Made by a program: the position numbers and the translations under genes. A stretch of 64,000 bases of DNA from Ignavibacteriaceae bacterium (lineage in GTDB: Bacteria; Bacteroidota; Ignavibacteria; Ignavibacteriales; Ignavibacteriaceae), in NCBI GenBank assembly GCA_013360295.1, contig JABWCL010000002.1, positions 124,001 to 188,000 of the forward strand, written 5' to 3'. Under the pieces are notes generated by a model. The model made no database searches. It was not told where the DNA came from and worked only from the letters and a program-made list of their open reading frames with translations. Below are positions 34,473-43,121 of this stretch, one piece after another (the stretch's first letter is position 1; every line of letters begins with the position of its first letter).

Positions 34473-36158
34473 TTATTTACGGTTGAGCATACCAAAAACA
34501 AAAACTGCCGTCGCGTTCGTGACAATGGTTGGCTCATTGGTTATATAATCGTTCCTGTCATCAAAATATTTTACGTTATCCGAGTTAAAAAGGTCCAGTC
34601 CTGAAGGTTTCCTTTCAATTTGATAATTCTTCAGAACATCCTGGGAAGTAGGTCCCGCGGCAATCCCCCCCGGAAGTCCGATCCCCTTCAGATATGTAAT
34701 CTGCAAATGGAAATGTTTTGTATATGTTTTTCCAACGCCCGAAACGAAGGAGATGCCCCAGGGATTTTTACCGAGGATATAATCCATCTGCTTCTGAGCA
34801 AGCGATTCAAATTGTGAATTACCAGTAACTTTTGTATAAAGTATGTTATTAAGTATAACACCAAACAAGAGATGTGTGGTTCCCCAGGGGTAAACACCTA
34901 TGTCACCGTATACAGTGCTGTCAGATAGATGATTCCAGTGTGTAAGGTTATTCTCAATATATCCGAGATACTTTGGATCTTCCGTTGCCAGTCTGTAGTG
35001 GGCCAGCGAATTAACATCTCCCCAGCTCCACCAGTAATCGGGACCGGCGGTTGCAGCATAATCTTTCGAATCTTTAAGGTATGAACCTTTGGAAGTCGCG
35101 CTGAAGAGTTCAAACGCGCCCAGAGCCAGCTTTCCTTCAAACTTTTGATCCTGGTACATTCCGGAAGGAGCAGTGTCAAGATCCGGCGCGCTTCCTTTCA
35201 GCCTGTAGATATTCTCTGCCGATTCAAGTAAACGCCTCGAGTAATCATCATCATAAAACTTGGCTTTCCATATCCTGGAACCAAGCGCTAAAGCAGCGGA
35301 GTAAATACCGATAATGTTTTTACCGATTCCTTTGAACGCCGGCCTTTCATATCGAAGCGGATCATCTTCCGGCAGGCGCCAGCCGACTTCGTGGTCGCGA
35401 AGGTCCTGCACCTGTGTGATCAGGCCCCCCGGTTTGTAGTTACATCTTAAGAGCCAGTCCAGCCCGATACGCGCTTCCTCAAGCACATCCGGCGCACCGC
35501 TGTTATCGCGGTCAAAGCCAAAACGAACCGGATCAAAATCGTAAGCAAAGAGAAGCATATATGTTGTAAACGCCGCGGTGTTTACAAATTTAATGTAATC
35601 TCCTGCATCGTGCCATCCTCCTGTAACATCAACTTTTCCGAACAGGCTGTCACCGGCAATATATGGAGAATCAAAATTATGACACAAACCGTGGAGCATC
35701 GGATTTGTCGGGCCGCATCTCTGTACCCGGAAAAAATCAATCAGGTTCTCGGTCACCCCTGAGTAGATATCGTTACTTATTCTGAAATCGTGTGACTTGT
35801 TATTCCGTATCTGAATCTGATAAGTTCCGGGATCTTTAAGTGCAGAAAAATCAATCTCATAGTTGTGTTTAAAACGTCCCCAGGTTCCGAGGCTTTGCCC
35901 GAGATTACCGCTTATTATCTTCTTGTTGTTTTGAGTATTGATCACGACATAATTTACCCCATCAAGTACCTTTTCAGAAAAAACGATACCTGTTTTAACA
36001 TCATCCTGGCGGTAGCCGTTCTGATTTATCCTGATAAATACATTCACAGCCTCCGAAGGGGTACATCCTTCAGTAATTCCGGCTCCGATCATTAATAACA
36101 CAGCAATTATTAATCTCACTAAAATCTTTCTGTATCTGAATAATACCCGGTTATTCAT
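34473..36158 (-). CDS. Glycoside hydrolase family 9 (endoglucanase-like) lipoprotein
   Basis: The 561-residue protein starts with a hydrophobic signal ending in a candidate lipidation Cys32 (GITEGC). An Ig-like CelD_N domain (about 37-128; INQNGYRQDDVKTGIVF) comes next, then the (alpha/alpha)6 barrel of GH9. The catalytic Asp pair is in GGWHDAGDYIKF (D184 and D187) and the acid Glu is in ITNEPT (E542) close to the C-terminus. GH9 enzymes cut beta-1,4-glucans with inversion. In an exopolysaccharide locus it may trim nascent chains during secretion, as the GH8 enzyme BcsZ does in cellulose operons. It lies upstream of the KaiC-like gene with a 237-nt gap, so it may have its own promoter or be transcribed with the M16 genes before it. 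Confidence 0.9.
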   Translation of the reverse strand: MNNRVLFRYRKILVRLIIAVLLMIGAGITEGCTPSEAVNVFIRINQNGYRQDDVKTGIVFSEKVLDGVNYVVINTQNNKKIISGNLGQSLGTWGRFKHNYEIDFSALKDPGTYQIQIRNNKSHDFRISNDIYSGVTENLIDFFRVQRCGPTNPMLHGLCHNFDSPYIAGDSLFGKVDVTGGWHDAGDYIKFVNTAAFTTYMLLFAYDFDPVRFGFDRDNSGAPDVLEEARIGLDWLLRCNYKPGGLITQVQDLRDHEVGWRLPEDDPLRYERPAFKGIGKNIIGIYSAALALGSRIWKAKFYDDDYSRRLLESAENIYRLKGSAPDLDTAPSGMYQDQKFEGKLALGAFELFSATSKGSYLKDSKDYAATAGPDYWWSWGDVNSLAHYRLATEDPKYLGYIENNLTHWNHLSDSTVYGDIGVYPWGTTHLLFGVILNNILYTKVTGNSQFESLAQKQMDYILGKNPWGISFVSGVGKTYTKHFHLQITYLKGIGLPGGIAAGPTSQDVLKNYQIERKPSGLDLFNSDNVKYFDDRNDYITNEPTIVTNATAVFVFGMLNRK

Positions 36159-36184
36159 AACTTTGCAAGTTTATACCGGTTTAA

Positions 36185-37678
36185 TTATTTAAATAGGTCT
36201 TCAACTTTAACGGTCTTAATGGAATTTTTATCGATCTTAACCGGGAAGTTGATGATCTCTTTGTCTTCTTCAAGTATATCCTGCGATTTAGGAGTCGCGT
36301 ACGATATCGGCGACGGTTTGTCTGAAGCGAGCGCGTCAGTAAGTTCCTGAGCGTTATCGGTAATGAATACTATCTCCATATTGCCGTACTGCCAGTGTTT
36401 TTTAATCGCGGAATTCACTTCTTCAAGGGTTATCTCATCCATCATTTTCCTGTAAGTCAGGAGATGCCCTCCGCTGATTCCGTAGAACTTATCGTCAAGC
36501 CTGTAACCAAGCCGTTCATTAGTGGTGGTTGCAAAATTGAGCACGTAATTTTTAAGGAATTTTCTGGTCAGTTCAAAATCCTCTTTAGCCATTCCGTCTT
36601 CAACCAGTTTTTTAAACTCCCTCATTGCCGCGCGGAAAGCAAAATGCTTAGTCTCGTTAGGTACCGGCCTTATCCATATCTCGAATATCTGTTTATTCCT
36701 TGCAACATTCACGGGTGGTAACTGGTATCTTCCGCCGTTGGGGAAGTTTTCGATGTAGCTGTAATCACCGTAGTTCAGCCCACGCTGTTCACGGATGACC
36801 TGATACAGATGGGATGATGAATTACGATGCTCGCCAAGCCACGAATTTGCAATCGCAAGCGCGTACCATTCGCGGCTTCCTCTTAACAGGTTCATAGGGA
36901 AACCCATTGAAATGGCGGTTGCCGAAGCATTCTTCTCAACGATAGTGACTTTTTTGCCTTTAATTTCCTTAACAGCAAAATCCTTAAATGTATTTTCCTT
37001 CCCTTCCGGTAGTTTCATAAGGTTATCCCAAACCTGCTTCACAAGATTCTCACTGACATCGCCGCCAATACCAAGTACGAAATTGTTTCTGTTGAAATAC
37101 TTCGCGTAAAAATCCTTCACATCCTGGAGAGTAATACTTTCAAGTCCTGATATCGTTCCTGAGGTAATATGCCCGTAAGGAGTTGCGGCAAAAATGTTAT
37201 TGTATAGGACCGCTTTTCCTAACTCCTCATCATTCGAATATTTCAGAGTCGTCTTCAGATAATTAAGCGAGTTTTGTTTGATGCGGCTGAAGTCTTCTTC
37301 CCCGAATGCAGGCGTGAGAAGCTGTTCGTAGAACAGTTTCAGATAATCGTCGAGATTGTCTTTATGTACTCTGCCCGCGAATATCGTCATTTCCATTGAT
37401 GCCGAGGCATAATAGGAAGAAGCCATCGGGAACATTTTTTCCAGGATCTGTTCGTATGTGTTCCGGGCAGTTCCTCCCTCAGAAAGCATCTGGGCTGTTA
37501 ACATTGCAAGTCCTTCTTTTCCCGCGGGATCATCTTTGGCTCCGGCTTTGAACCAGATCCTGAGCGATACCGAAGGATCGGTCTTATCAATTTCTTTTAC
37601 AATCCTCTTTTCATCCATACTGTATAAAGAGCCGGTCATCATCACTCCGAAAATCAAAAACATTATTAACTTTTTCAT
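36185..37678 (-). CDS. M16-family peptidase-like protein, non-catalytic partner
   Basis: The 497-residue protein has a signal peptide and the two-domain M16 fold (GKEGLAMLTAQMLSEGG in place of the active-site region; late REQRGLNYGDYSY). The zinc motif HxxEH is absent: the corresponding segment reads LAMLTAQML. It is therefore probably the non-catalytic half of a periplasmic M16 heterodimer, with the catalytic half encoded directly before it (37678-39021, 1-nt overlap TAATG). Such pairs degrade peptides in the periplasm; the substrate is unknown. GH9 follows 26 nt downstream, which may mean read-through into the polysaccharide locus. Confidence 0.85.
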   Translation of the reverse strand: MKKLIMFLIFGVMMTGSLYSMDEKRIVKEIDKTDPSVSLRIWFKAGAKDDPAGKEGLAMLTAQMLSEGGTARNTYEQILEKMFPMASSYYASASMEMTIFAGRVHKDNLDDYLKLFYEQLLTPAFGEEDFSRIKQNSLNYLKTTLKYSNDEELGKAVLYNNIFAATPYGHITSGTISGLESITLQDVKDFYAKYFNRNNFVLGIGGDVSENLVKQVWDNLMKLPEGKENTFKDFAVKEIKGKKVTIVEKNASATAISMGFPMNLLRGSREWYALAIANSWLGEHRNSSSHLYQVIREQRGLNYGDYSYIENFPNGGRYQLPPVNVARNKQIFEIWIRPVPNETKHFAFRAAMREFKKLVEDGMAKEDFELTRKFLKNYVLNFATTTNERLGYRLDDKFYGISGGHLLTYRKMMDEITLEEVNSAIKKHWQYGNMEIVFITDNAQELTDALASDKPSPISYATPKSQDILEEDKEIINFPVKIDKNSIKTVKVEDLFK

Positions 37679-39021
37679 TACTTTGTCCCTTTCAGCACGA
37701 TGGTGTTCCGGTTATTTTCCGTAAAATATAAATTAACTGATTTGACTATGTCATCCGGAGTCAGGTTCATCATCGTTTCACTCATCTGGTCAATTACTTC
37801 AATGCTATTGGCCAGTGTAATATACTGAGGAAGAATAGAAGCAACAGCGTCGGGACTATCAAGCGCCATCAGGAATGAATACTTTTTATTCTTCTTTAGC
37901 CGGTCAAGTTTTTCGACGGTGACTTTTTCCTTCTTGAATTGCTCAATTGTGTTGTTAATCTCACCAATTACGTAGTCAATATCTTTTTCATCCTTGATCA
38001 TCGTATATATTTCAAACATATAAGGATCACGGTTCATCCCCGGACTCGCGGATATGAACTGCACTTTCTGTTCTTTCAGTACCAGTTTTTTGTATATCTC
38101 GCTGGTTTCTCCGAACGCCAGGTCAGCAAATGATACGGTTGAAATAAAATTTTTATCCGTTGCCCTGAATTCGTCCGTCTTGAATCCCATAATCACAAGC
38201 GGCAGAGTTTTACCGTCATACTGAACTTCCTTAAATCTTGGCGCCTTCTGCGCGGGTTCCTTTTCGATCTTCGGCATTACATATCCCGGTTTCCAGGGCT
38301 TGTAATACTCGCCGATGATCTTTTTGGTCTTTTCAATATCGAAATCACCAACTATCACCAGTGTAACATTTTCCGGCCTGTAGTAACGGTTGTAAAATGA
38401 TATGCTGTATTCATAAAGGTTTGGCATATCCTTTATGTCACGCTCAAAACCAATTGTCGTGTGCTTATACGTATGCTTGTCAAAAGCCATATCCCTCAGT
38501 TCTTCAAAAGCCACAGACCACGGGCTGGTCCTTCCTTTTCTGTACTCTCCGTAAACCGCGCCCGATTCAGTTTGGAACTGCTCCTTTGAGTATTTCAGGT
38601 TACGGAATCTGTCTGATTCAAGATCCATAACCAGTGCAAGGTCTTCTGAAGCAAAGTTAAGGTGATAAACAGTGAGGTCGTCGCTGGTGTATGCATTGGC
38701 ATTGGCTCCGATACTGGTAATTATACTGTCATATACATTGCCCGGGAAGCGGTCCGTGCCCCTGAACATCATATGCTCAAAGAAATGCGCGAACCCGGAT
38801 TTTCCTTCTTCCCACTCGTCGCGGCTCCCTGTCCGTACAACGGAATAATATGATACCAGTCCTGAATTTCCTACGGGGATAAGTATCGCTTTAAACCCGT
38901 TTTCGAGCACAACCTCGTGTGTTTTGAAAGGAAAGAACTTAGATTCTTTAGAAAATGATTCATTCATAAATATAATTAGTAATAGAGTTATTATATATTT
39001 TAACATAGTTTTCCTCAACAT
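37678..39021 (-). CDS. M16-family zinc metallopeptidase (catalytic subunit)
   Basis: The 447-residue exported protein carries the inverted zinc motif HFFEH (79-83, in GFAHFFEHMMFRGT) and a downstream ESGAVYGEYRKG segment with the third ligand Glu. Two M16 domains can be followed (the second contains YGKPWKPG- and FGETSEIYKK-like segments). The first Met may be residue 1 or 6; both precede a hydrophobic signal. It is a periplasmic peptidase paired with the non-catalytic paralogue that overlaps its stop by 1 nt. In the window it sits between a murein-peptide module and the polysaccharide locus, so it could act on peptides released from murein or on secreted proteins. Confidence 0.9.
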   Translation of the reverse strand: MLRKTMLKYIITLLLIIFMNESFSKESKFFPFKTHEVVLENGFKAILIPVGNSGLVSYYSVVRTGSRDEWEEGKSGFAHFFEHMMFRGTDRFPGNVYDSIITSIGANANAYTSDDLTVYHLNFASEDLALVMDLESDRFRNLKYSKEQFQTESGAVYGEYRKGRTSPWSVAFEELRDMAFDKHTYKHTTIGFERDIKDMPNLYEYSISFYNRYYRPENVTLVIVGDFDIEKTKKIIGEYYKPWKPGYVMPKIEKEPAQKAPRFKEVQYDGKTLPLVIMGFKTDEFRATDKNFISTVSFADLAFGETSEIYKKLVLKEQKVQFISASPGMNRDPYMFEIYTMIKDEKDIDYVIGEINNTIEQFKKEKVTVEKLDRLKKNKKYSFLMALDSPDAVASILPQYITLANSIEVIDQMSETMMNLTPDDIVKSVNLYFTENNRNTIVLKGTK

Positions 39022-39040
39022 TATCTTTTTTTAATAAAAT

Positions 39041-40177
39041 TTATTTTATTTTTTTCACGCCGATCCCGGGGCCATCGGCGAGGACCACTTTACCGTCCAC
39101 AACCGTTGTACCCTCAAATATATCGTTTGAGATCAGGAGAGCGCCGTCAAGATCGGCAAAGTCTACCATTGGGCTTAACTGAGCGGCGGCTGATATAGCG
39201 CAGGAAGTCTCAGTCATACAACCCAGCATTACTTTCATACCCAGTGCTCTTGCAAGGGTCAGCATCTTATGCGCCTCCCGCATACCGGTTGACTTCATAA
39301 GTTTAATGTTAATGCCAGTGTAATAACCTTTTGCCTTGATCACATCGGGTAACCTCTGGCAAGCTTCATCCGCTATAACGGGAACAGGGCTTCTTTCACT
39401 TATCCATCCGTTTGATTCAGGATCTTCCTTTGACATAGGCTGCTCAACCATCACCATTCCCCTTTCGTGGAGCCAGTGGATCATATCAAGCGCCTGCTGC
39501 TTGTCTTTCCAACCCTGGTTCGCGTCGCCGGTAAGCGGTTTATCCGTTACACTCCTTATCGCTTCAACCATTTCGCGGTCGGTGTCTCTTCCAAGTTTGA
39601 TCTTTAACACCTTATATTCTTCCGCCTCCTTTACTTTCTGGCGGACTACTTCCGGTGTGTCTATACCGATAGTGAAAGTTGTAACCGGAGTTTTCTCCTT
39701 TTCAAAACCCCATATCTTATACCACGGCTGCCCGATAATTTTGCCGGTGAGATCGTGAAGAGCGATATCCACACTCGCTTTCGCGGCAGGATTTCCCGGC
39801 GCGACTGAATCAACATAAGCAAGTATCTTCTCAAGTTCAAAAGGATTGTCGAACTGTTCAAGGTTTACCCTTGAAAGGAAAGCTGCCGCAGTCTCCTGCG
39901 ATTCGCCCAGATATGGAGGCATTGAGGCTTCTCCGTACCCTTTTATACCGTTAAATTCAATCTCAGTTAACATTACTGGCGTGGTTGATCGCGAACTCGC
40001 GGCAATCGTAAAAACGTGCCGGAGTTCGAGAGTATAAGGCTTAAAAGTCAGTTTTAATTTTGATGATGGCATTGTCGTACCGGATCTCCTGAAAATATTT
40101 AAATCTAATGATGGTAATACTAACGCACCGCCCATCATAAGCGATGTATTCTTTATAAAATCTCTTCTGTTGTGCAT
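39041..40177 (-). CDS. Dipeptide (L-Ala-D/L-Glu-type) epimerase with a Tat signal
   Basis: The 378-residue enolase-superfamily enzyme has the KxK base motif (K192 and K194 in VLKIKLGRD), metal ligands at D218 (TGDANQGW), E245 (VEQPM) and D270 (IADEA), and the opposite-face Lys292 (INIKLMKS). This matches the muconate-lactonising/dipeptide-epimerase subgroup. It carries a twin-arginine signal (NRRDFIKN followed by a hydrophobic stretch), so it should act in the periplasm, unlike cytoplasmic YcjG or YkfB. The stop is 1 nt from the start of the NlpC/P60 protein before it, so murein-peptide cleavage and epimerisation are probably linked. Substrate preference other than L-Ala-Glu is possible. Confidence 0.88.
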   Translation of the reverse strand: MHNRRDFIKNTSLMMGGALVLPSLDLNIFRRSGTTMPSSKLKLTFKPYTLELRHVFTIAASSRSTTPVMLTEIEFNGIKGYGEASMPPYLGESQETAAAFLSRVNLEQFDNPFELEKILAYVDSVAPGNPAAKASVDIALHDLTGKIIGQPWYKIWGFEKEKTPVTTFTIGIDTPEVVRQKVKEAEEYKVLKIKLGRDTDREMVEAIRSVTDKPLTGDANQGWKDKQQALDMIHWLHERGMVMVEQPMSKEDPESNGWISERSPVPVIADEACQRLPDVIKAKGYYTGINIKLMKSTGMREAHKMLTLARALGMKVMLGCMTETSCAISAAAQLSPMVDFADLDGALLISNDIFEGTTVVDGKVVLADGPGIGVKKIK

Positions 40178-40178
40178 A

Positions 40179-41372
40179 TCAATCCTGGTTGAGTATTGTG
40201 GTTTTTACGGGGATTATTCCCGGGAGGATTGGGTTTGGTAATAATCTTTTTGCCCGGATAAAGGTTCTAAGTCTGTAAGCGCTGAAGATCTTACTGTTCC
40301 TGTCGAAACTGTTAATCTTCACTCTTCCGGCAGCGTGGATAAATTCCTTCCCCCCCAGGTAGATCGCGACGTGGGTAATGCGTTCCCTGGTGCTGTCGGT
40401 TGCCTTTTCTCCAAAGAAGAGAAGGTCGCCGGGGAACACATTCTCAAAATCACTTCCCGTCTCCACCGGCATACCAACGTGAACCTGCTGTGAAGCGTCA
40501 CGCGGCAGCACTGCACCGTTCAGAAAGAATACAGTTTTTGTAAAACCGCTGCAGTCTAATCCTTTTGCAGAAGTTCCGCCCCATAAATAAGGGACACCCA
40601 TAAAAAGCTTCGCCGTACTTATTATCTCGCCTGCTTTAATATTATTTTCATCAATGCCTTCCGCCCATTTTGTAAAAGGAATATGATCCTCGTTCTTCAC
40701 ATAGCACAAACGGCCGTCAGGAAGCTTTGCTTCCGCAAATTCACCGCTTGTGCCGGTTTTGGAGAGGATATTCCCTATCACCAGATCGGTTACAATGGCG
40801 CTCTTCAGATCAGCCTTCTCATAACCAAGGCACGCATTTGAGGTAATAATAATTTTTTCGGTATCGTTCCACTGATTGAATGAGGATTCATCCATAGGCA
40901 TTAGCCCGTCGTCATCCATCCATCCAAGGTAATTATCAGGAGTCTGGACGAGATACCAGTCACGAACTTTTTTATAAACTTTGAGCGGAGTGCCAAGTAT
41001 TGCCTGTGTGGCCATTTCCGCAGAGTGTTCCGGCTTTGTCCTCATATTTGCAACGGATATCGTCACCACACCGAATGGTTTCAGAGCCGCTTCACCCGAG
41101 GGAAGAACAATAATACTGTCGCTGAAAGTCAGACCTGCATCGGTGAGCCTTTTCAATAAGGCATCTTTAGCTTTACCGGAGGTTGTCTCTCCGTTTAATT
41201 TAACCTTTGAATCCTCGGAAGAAAAACTGATACTGAACAACACAGTTCTTTTATCCGGCGAAAACTCCTTCTGAACGGAGCTTATCAGATTTTCTATCAG
41301 CTCCGTTTGCTGGGCATTGATCATAGAAGCAAACAAAAAAATAAAAATGTAAATAAAATTTTTAAACATCAT
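40179..41372 (-). CDS. NlpC/P60 cysteine peptidase with SH3-like domains
   Basis: The 397-residue exported protein has a signal peptide (about 1-20), two SH3b-like domains (about 100-160 and 175-235) and a C-terminal NlpC/P60 domain. The catalytic Cys274 is in GLDCSGF and the His is in RITHVAIYLGG, followed by HAAGRV. The plan matches YkfC-type gamma-D-Glu-diamino-acid endopeptidases that cut murein peptides. The epimerase that would process the L-Ala-gamma-D-Glu product starts 1 nt downstream. Its start overlaps the MBOAT stop by 1 nt, so it continues the acyl-transfer operon. Confidence 0.9.
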   Translation of the reverse strand: MMFKNFIYIFIFLFASMINAQQTELIENLISSVQKEFSPDKRTVLFSISFSSEDSKVKLNGETTSGKAKDALLKRLTDAGLTFSDSIIVLPSGEAALKPFGVVTISVANMRTKPEHSAEMATQAILGTPLKVYKKVRDWYLVQTPDNYLGWMDDDGLMPMDESSFNQWNDTEKIIITSNACLGYEKADLKSAIVTDLVIGNILSKTGTSGEFAEAKLPDGRLCYVKNEDHIPFTKWAEGIDENNIKAGEIISTAKLFMGVPYLWGGTSAKGLDCSGFTKTVFFLNGAVLPRDASQQVHVGMPVETGSDFENVFPGDLLFFGEKATDSTRERITHVAIYLGGKEFIHAAGRVKINSFDRNSKIFSAYRLRTFIRAKRLLPNPILPGIIPVKTTILNQD

Positions 41373-42865
41373 TAAAACTGGAAGTAAATAAAGGGTTGAA
41401 TATCAGCAGCCATAAACTGCCAGCTGAACCATATTGCAAAAGCTAATAAAAATGCCTGCACGATAAGCGGCGCTTTACCAACAACTTTATACGCGGCAGC
41501 GCTTAACTTTTCGGGCATAAAATGAAGCAGGTACCCTATCCCTATCAGCACCGAGATCATCTGGTAACTCTGTAAAAACTGCGGGAATACCCCGGGCTTA
41601 AAGAAGTTCACCATCTGGCTGTACATATCGGCAATTATCTTAAGATCGTGTGCCCTGAAAAAGACCCACGCAAACGCAACAAGATGAAAGGTGAACAAGA
41701 TCCTGAAAAACCCGAGAAATTTGCTATTTGTAAGGTTTAACTTCTTAATAATAGCGGTTCGCGGTTTATTCGTTACGATACCTACAACCATAAATAATCC
41801 GTGCAAGCCTCCCCAGATAACAAAGTTCCAGCTTGGGCCGTGCCATAATCCGCAAAGGATAAAAGTTATTAAGAGTGCAAGGGCATTACCGAGCATACGC
41901 ATATTGCGCATACCCATCTGCAGCGGTGTAAACAGATACTCCAGCAGCCACGCGGAAAGAGACATATGCCAGCGGCGCCAGAATTCCGCGACGCTCTTTG
42001 CCTTGTAAGGATAATTAAAGTTCTCCATCAGCTTGAAGCCAAGCAGCAGGGAAACACCAAGCGCCATATCGGTATAACCCGAAAAATCGCAGTAGATCTG
42101 AAGCGCGTATCCGTATATCCCTATCAGGTTCTCAACGCCCGTGTACCTCAAAGGATCATCAAAGATCCTGTCCACGTAATTCAAACCGATATAATCCGCG
42201 ATCACATTTTTCTTTATCAGACCTAAGATGATAAGAAAGACTCCGCGGGATATATCTTCACGCGTTACGGAGTAATTTCTCGCCTGTTCAATGAACGCGG
42301 GCGCCCGGTCAATCGGGCCGGCTGATATATTGCCGAAGTAAGCCATATACAAAAGGAAATCGGCAAAGTTCCGGGTCGGGGTGTATGTTTCGTAATAAAT
42401 ATCAAAAAGATAACTCAGCGCCTTGAAGGTGAAAAATGAGATACCAAGCGGCACGAGTATATCCAGAGCTTCAAATTCCTTTCCCTGGAAATCAGCAACT
42501 GTCCTCAGAAAGAAGTTAGTGTATTTATAGTATCCGAGCGCGGCAAGATTAAGAATTATTCCAATCCAGAGGTACAGTTTCCGCATCCCTTCCGCTTTCG
42601 CGTTATGGAGAACATAACCGACTCCGAAATTCAGAAGCGAGGAAAGAACAAGGACATAAAGCGCCGTTCCGCTGTTCTTATAAAAAAAGAAAGCGGAAAA
42701 GAGGAGCAGAATATAAACTCTTGCCCTGCTGTTGCTGAAGACTGTTATGGCGAAAAGGAGCCCGAGAAAAAGAAAGAGGAAGAGCGAAGATGAAAAATAT
42801 AACGGGTTAAATTTATCATATTCTAATAAAGACCAGACTTTAGTCAGTTCTATATAGTGAAACAA
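41372..42865 (-). CDS. MBOAT membrane-bound O-acyltransferase
   Basis: The 497-residue protein has about ten to twelve membrane segments and the features of the AlgI/DltB family. These are the conserved WRRWHMSLSAWL motif (H300), the second His342 in LWHGPSWNFVIWGGLHG, and AGPIDR in an early loop. Such proteins pass an acyl group from a cytoplasmic donor across the membrane to a periplasmic acceptor. A carrier protein and an acyl-AMP ligase are encoded directly before it (21-nt gap to the carrier), and SGNH proteins lie further upstream. So a cytoplasmic acyl-carrier donor is likely instead of acetyl-CoA. The next gene overlaps by 1 nt. Target polymer unknown; the exopolysaccharide of the neighbouring locus is the obvious candidate. 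Confidence 0.93.
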   Translation of the reverse strand: MFHYIELTKVWSLLEYDKFNPLYFSSSLFLFLFLGLLFAITVFSNSRARVYILLLFSAFFFYKNSGTALYVLVLSSLLNFGVGYVLHNAKAEGMRKLYLWIGIILNLAALGYYKYTNFFLRTVADFQGKEFEALDILVPLGISFFTFKALSYLFDIYYETYTPTRNFADFLLYMAYFGNISAGPIDRAPAFIEQARNYSVTREDISRGVFLIILGLIKKNVIADYIGLNYVDRIFDDPLRYTGVENLIGIYGYALQIYCDFSGYTDMALGVSLLLGFKLMENFNYPYKAKSVAEFWRRWHMSLSAWLLEYLFTPLQMGMRNMRMLGNALALLITFILCGLWHGPSWNFVIWGGLHGLFMVVGIVTNKPRTAIIKKLNLTNSKFLGFFRILFTFHLVAFAWVFFRAHDLKIIADMYSQMVNFFKPGVFPQFLQSYQMISVLIGIGYLLHFMPEKLSAAAYKVVGKAPLIVQAFLLAFAIWFSWQFMAADIQPFIYFQF

Positions 42866-42886
42866 TAGTATTCCTTGTTTATGTGA

Positions 42887-43120
42887 TTACTTGTTCTGCT
42901 TGGAATCGATTAATTTCTGAAGGTCCCCGATATTTTTGCATTTCAGCACTTCTATCGCCTTGAAGCGCAGGCCGTAATCTTTTTCAATCGCCGTTATGAC
43001 GTTGATATGATTGAGGGAATCCCAGCCCGGTATCTGGTTTGCCATTGTGGCATCTTCAATAGTGAAGTCATCGAGTTTGAGTTCGGTTAAGATTGCTTTT
43101 TTCAGTTTGTCAGATATCAT
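42887..43120 (-). CDS. Acyl carrier protein (DltC-like position)
   Basis: The 77-residue four-helix carrier has the phosphopantetheine attachment Ser35 in GWDSLNHIN. Unusually few acidic residues follow the Ser when compared with fatty-acid ACPs, as is common for dedicated carriers. It starts 1 nt after the stop of the FAAL-like ligase gene and 21 nt before MBOAT. It should receive an acyl group from the ligase and present it to MBOAT. Confidence 0.93.
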   Translation of the reverse strand: MISDKLKKAILTELKLDDFTIEDATMANQIPGWDSLNHINVITAIEKDYGLRFKAIEVLKCKNIGDLQKLIDSKQNK

Positions 43121-43121
43121 T

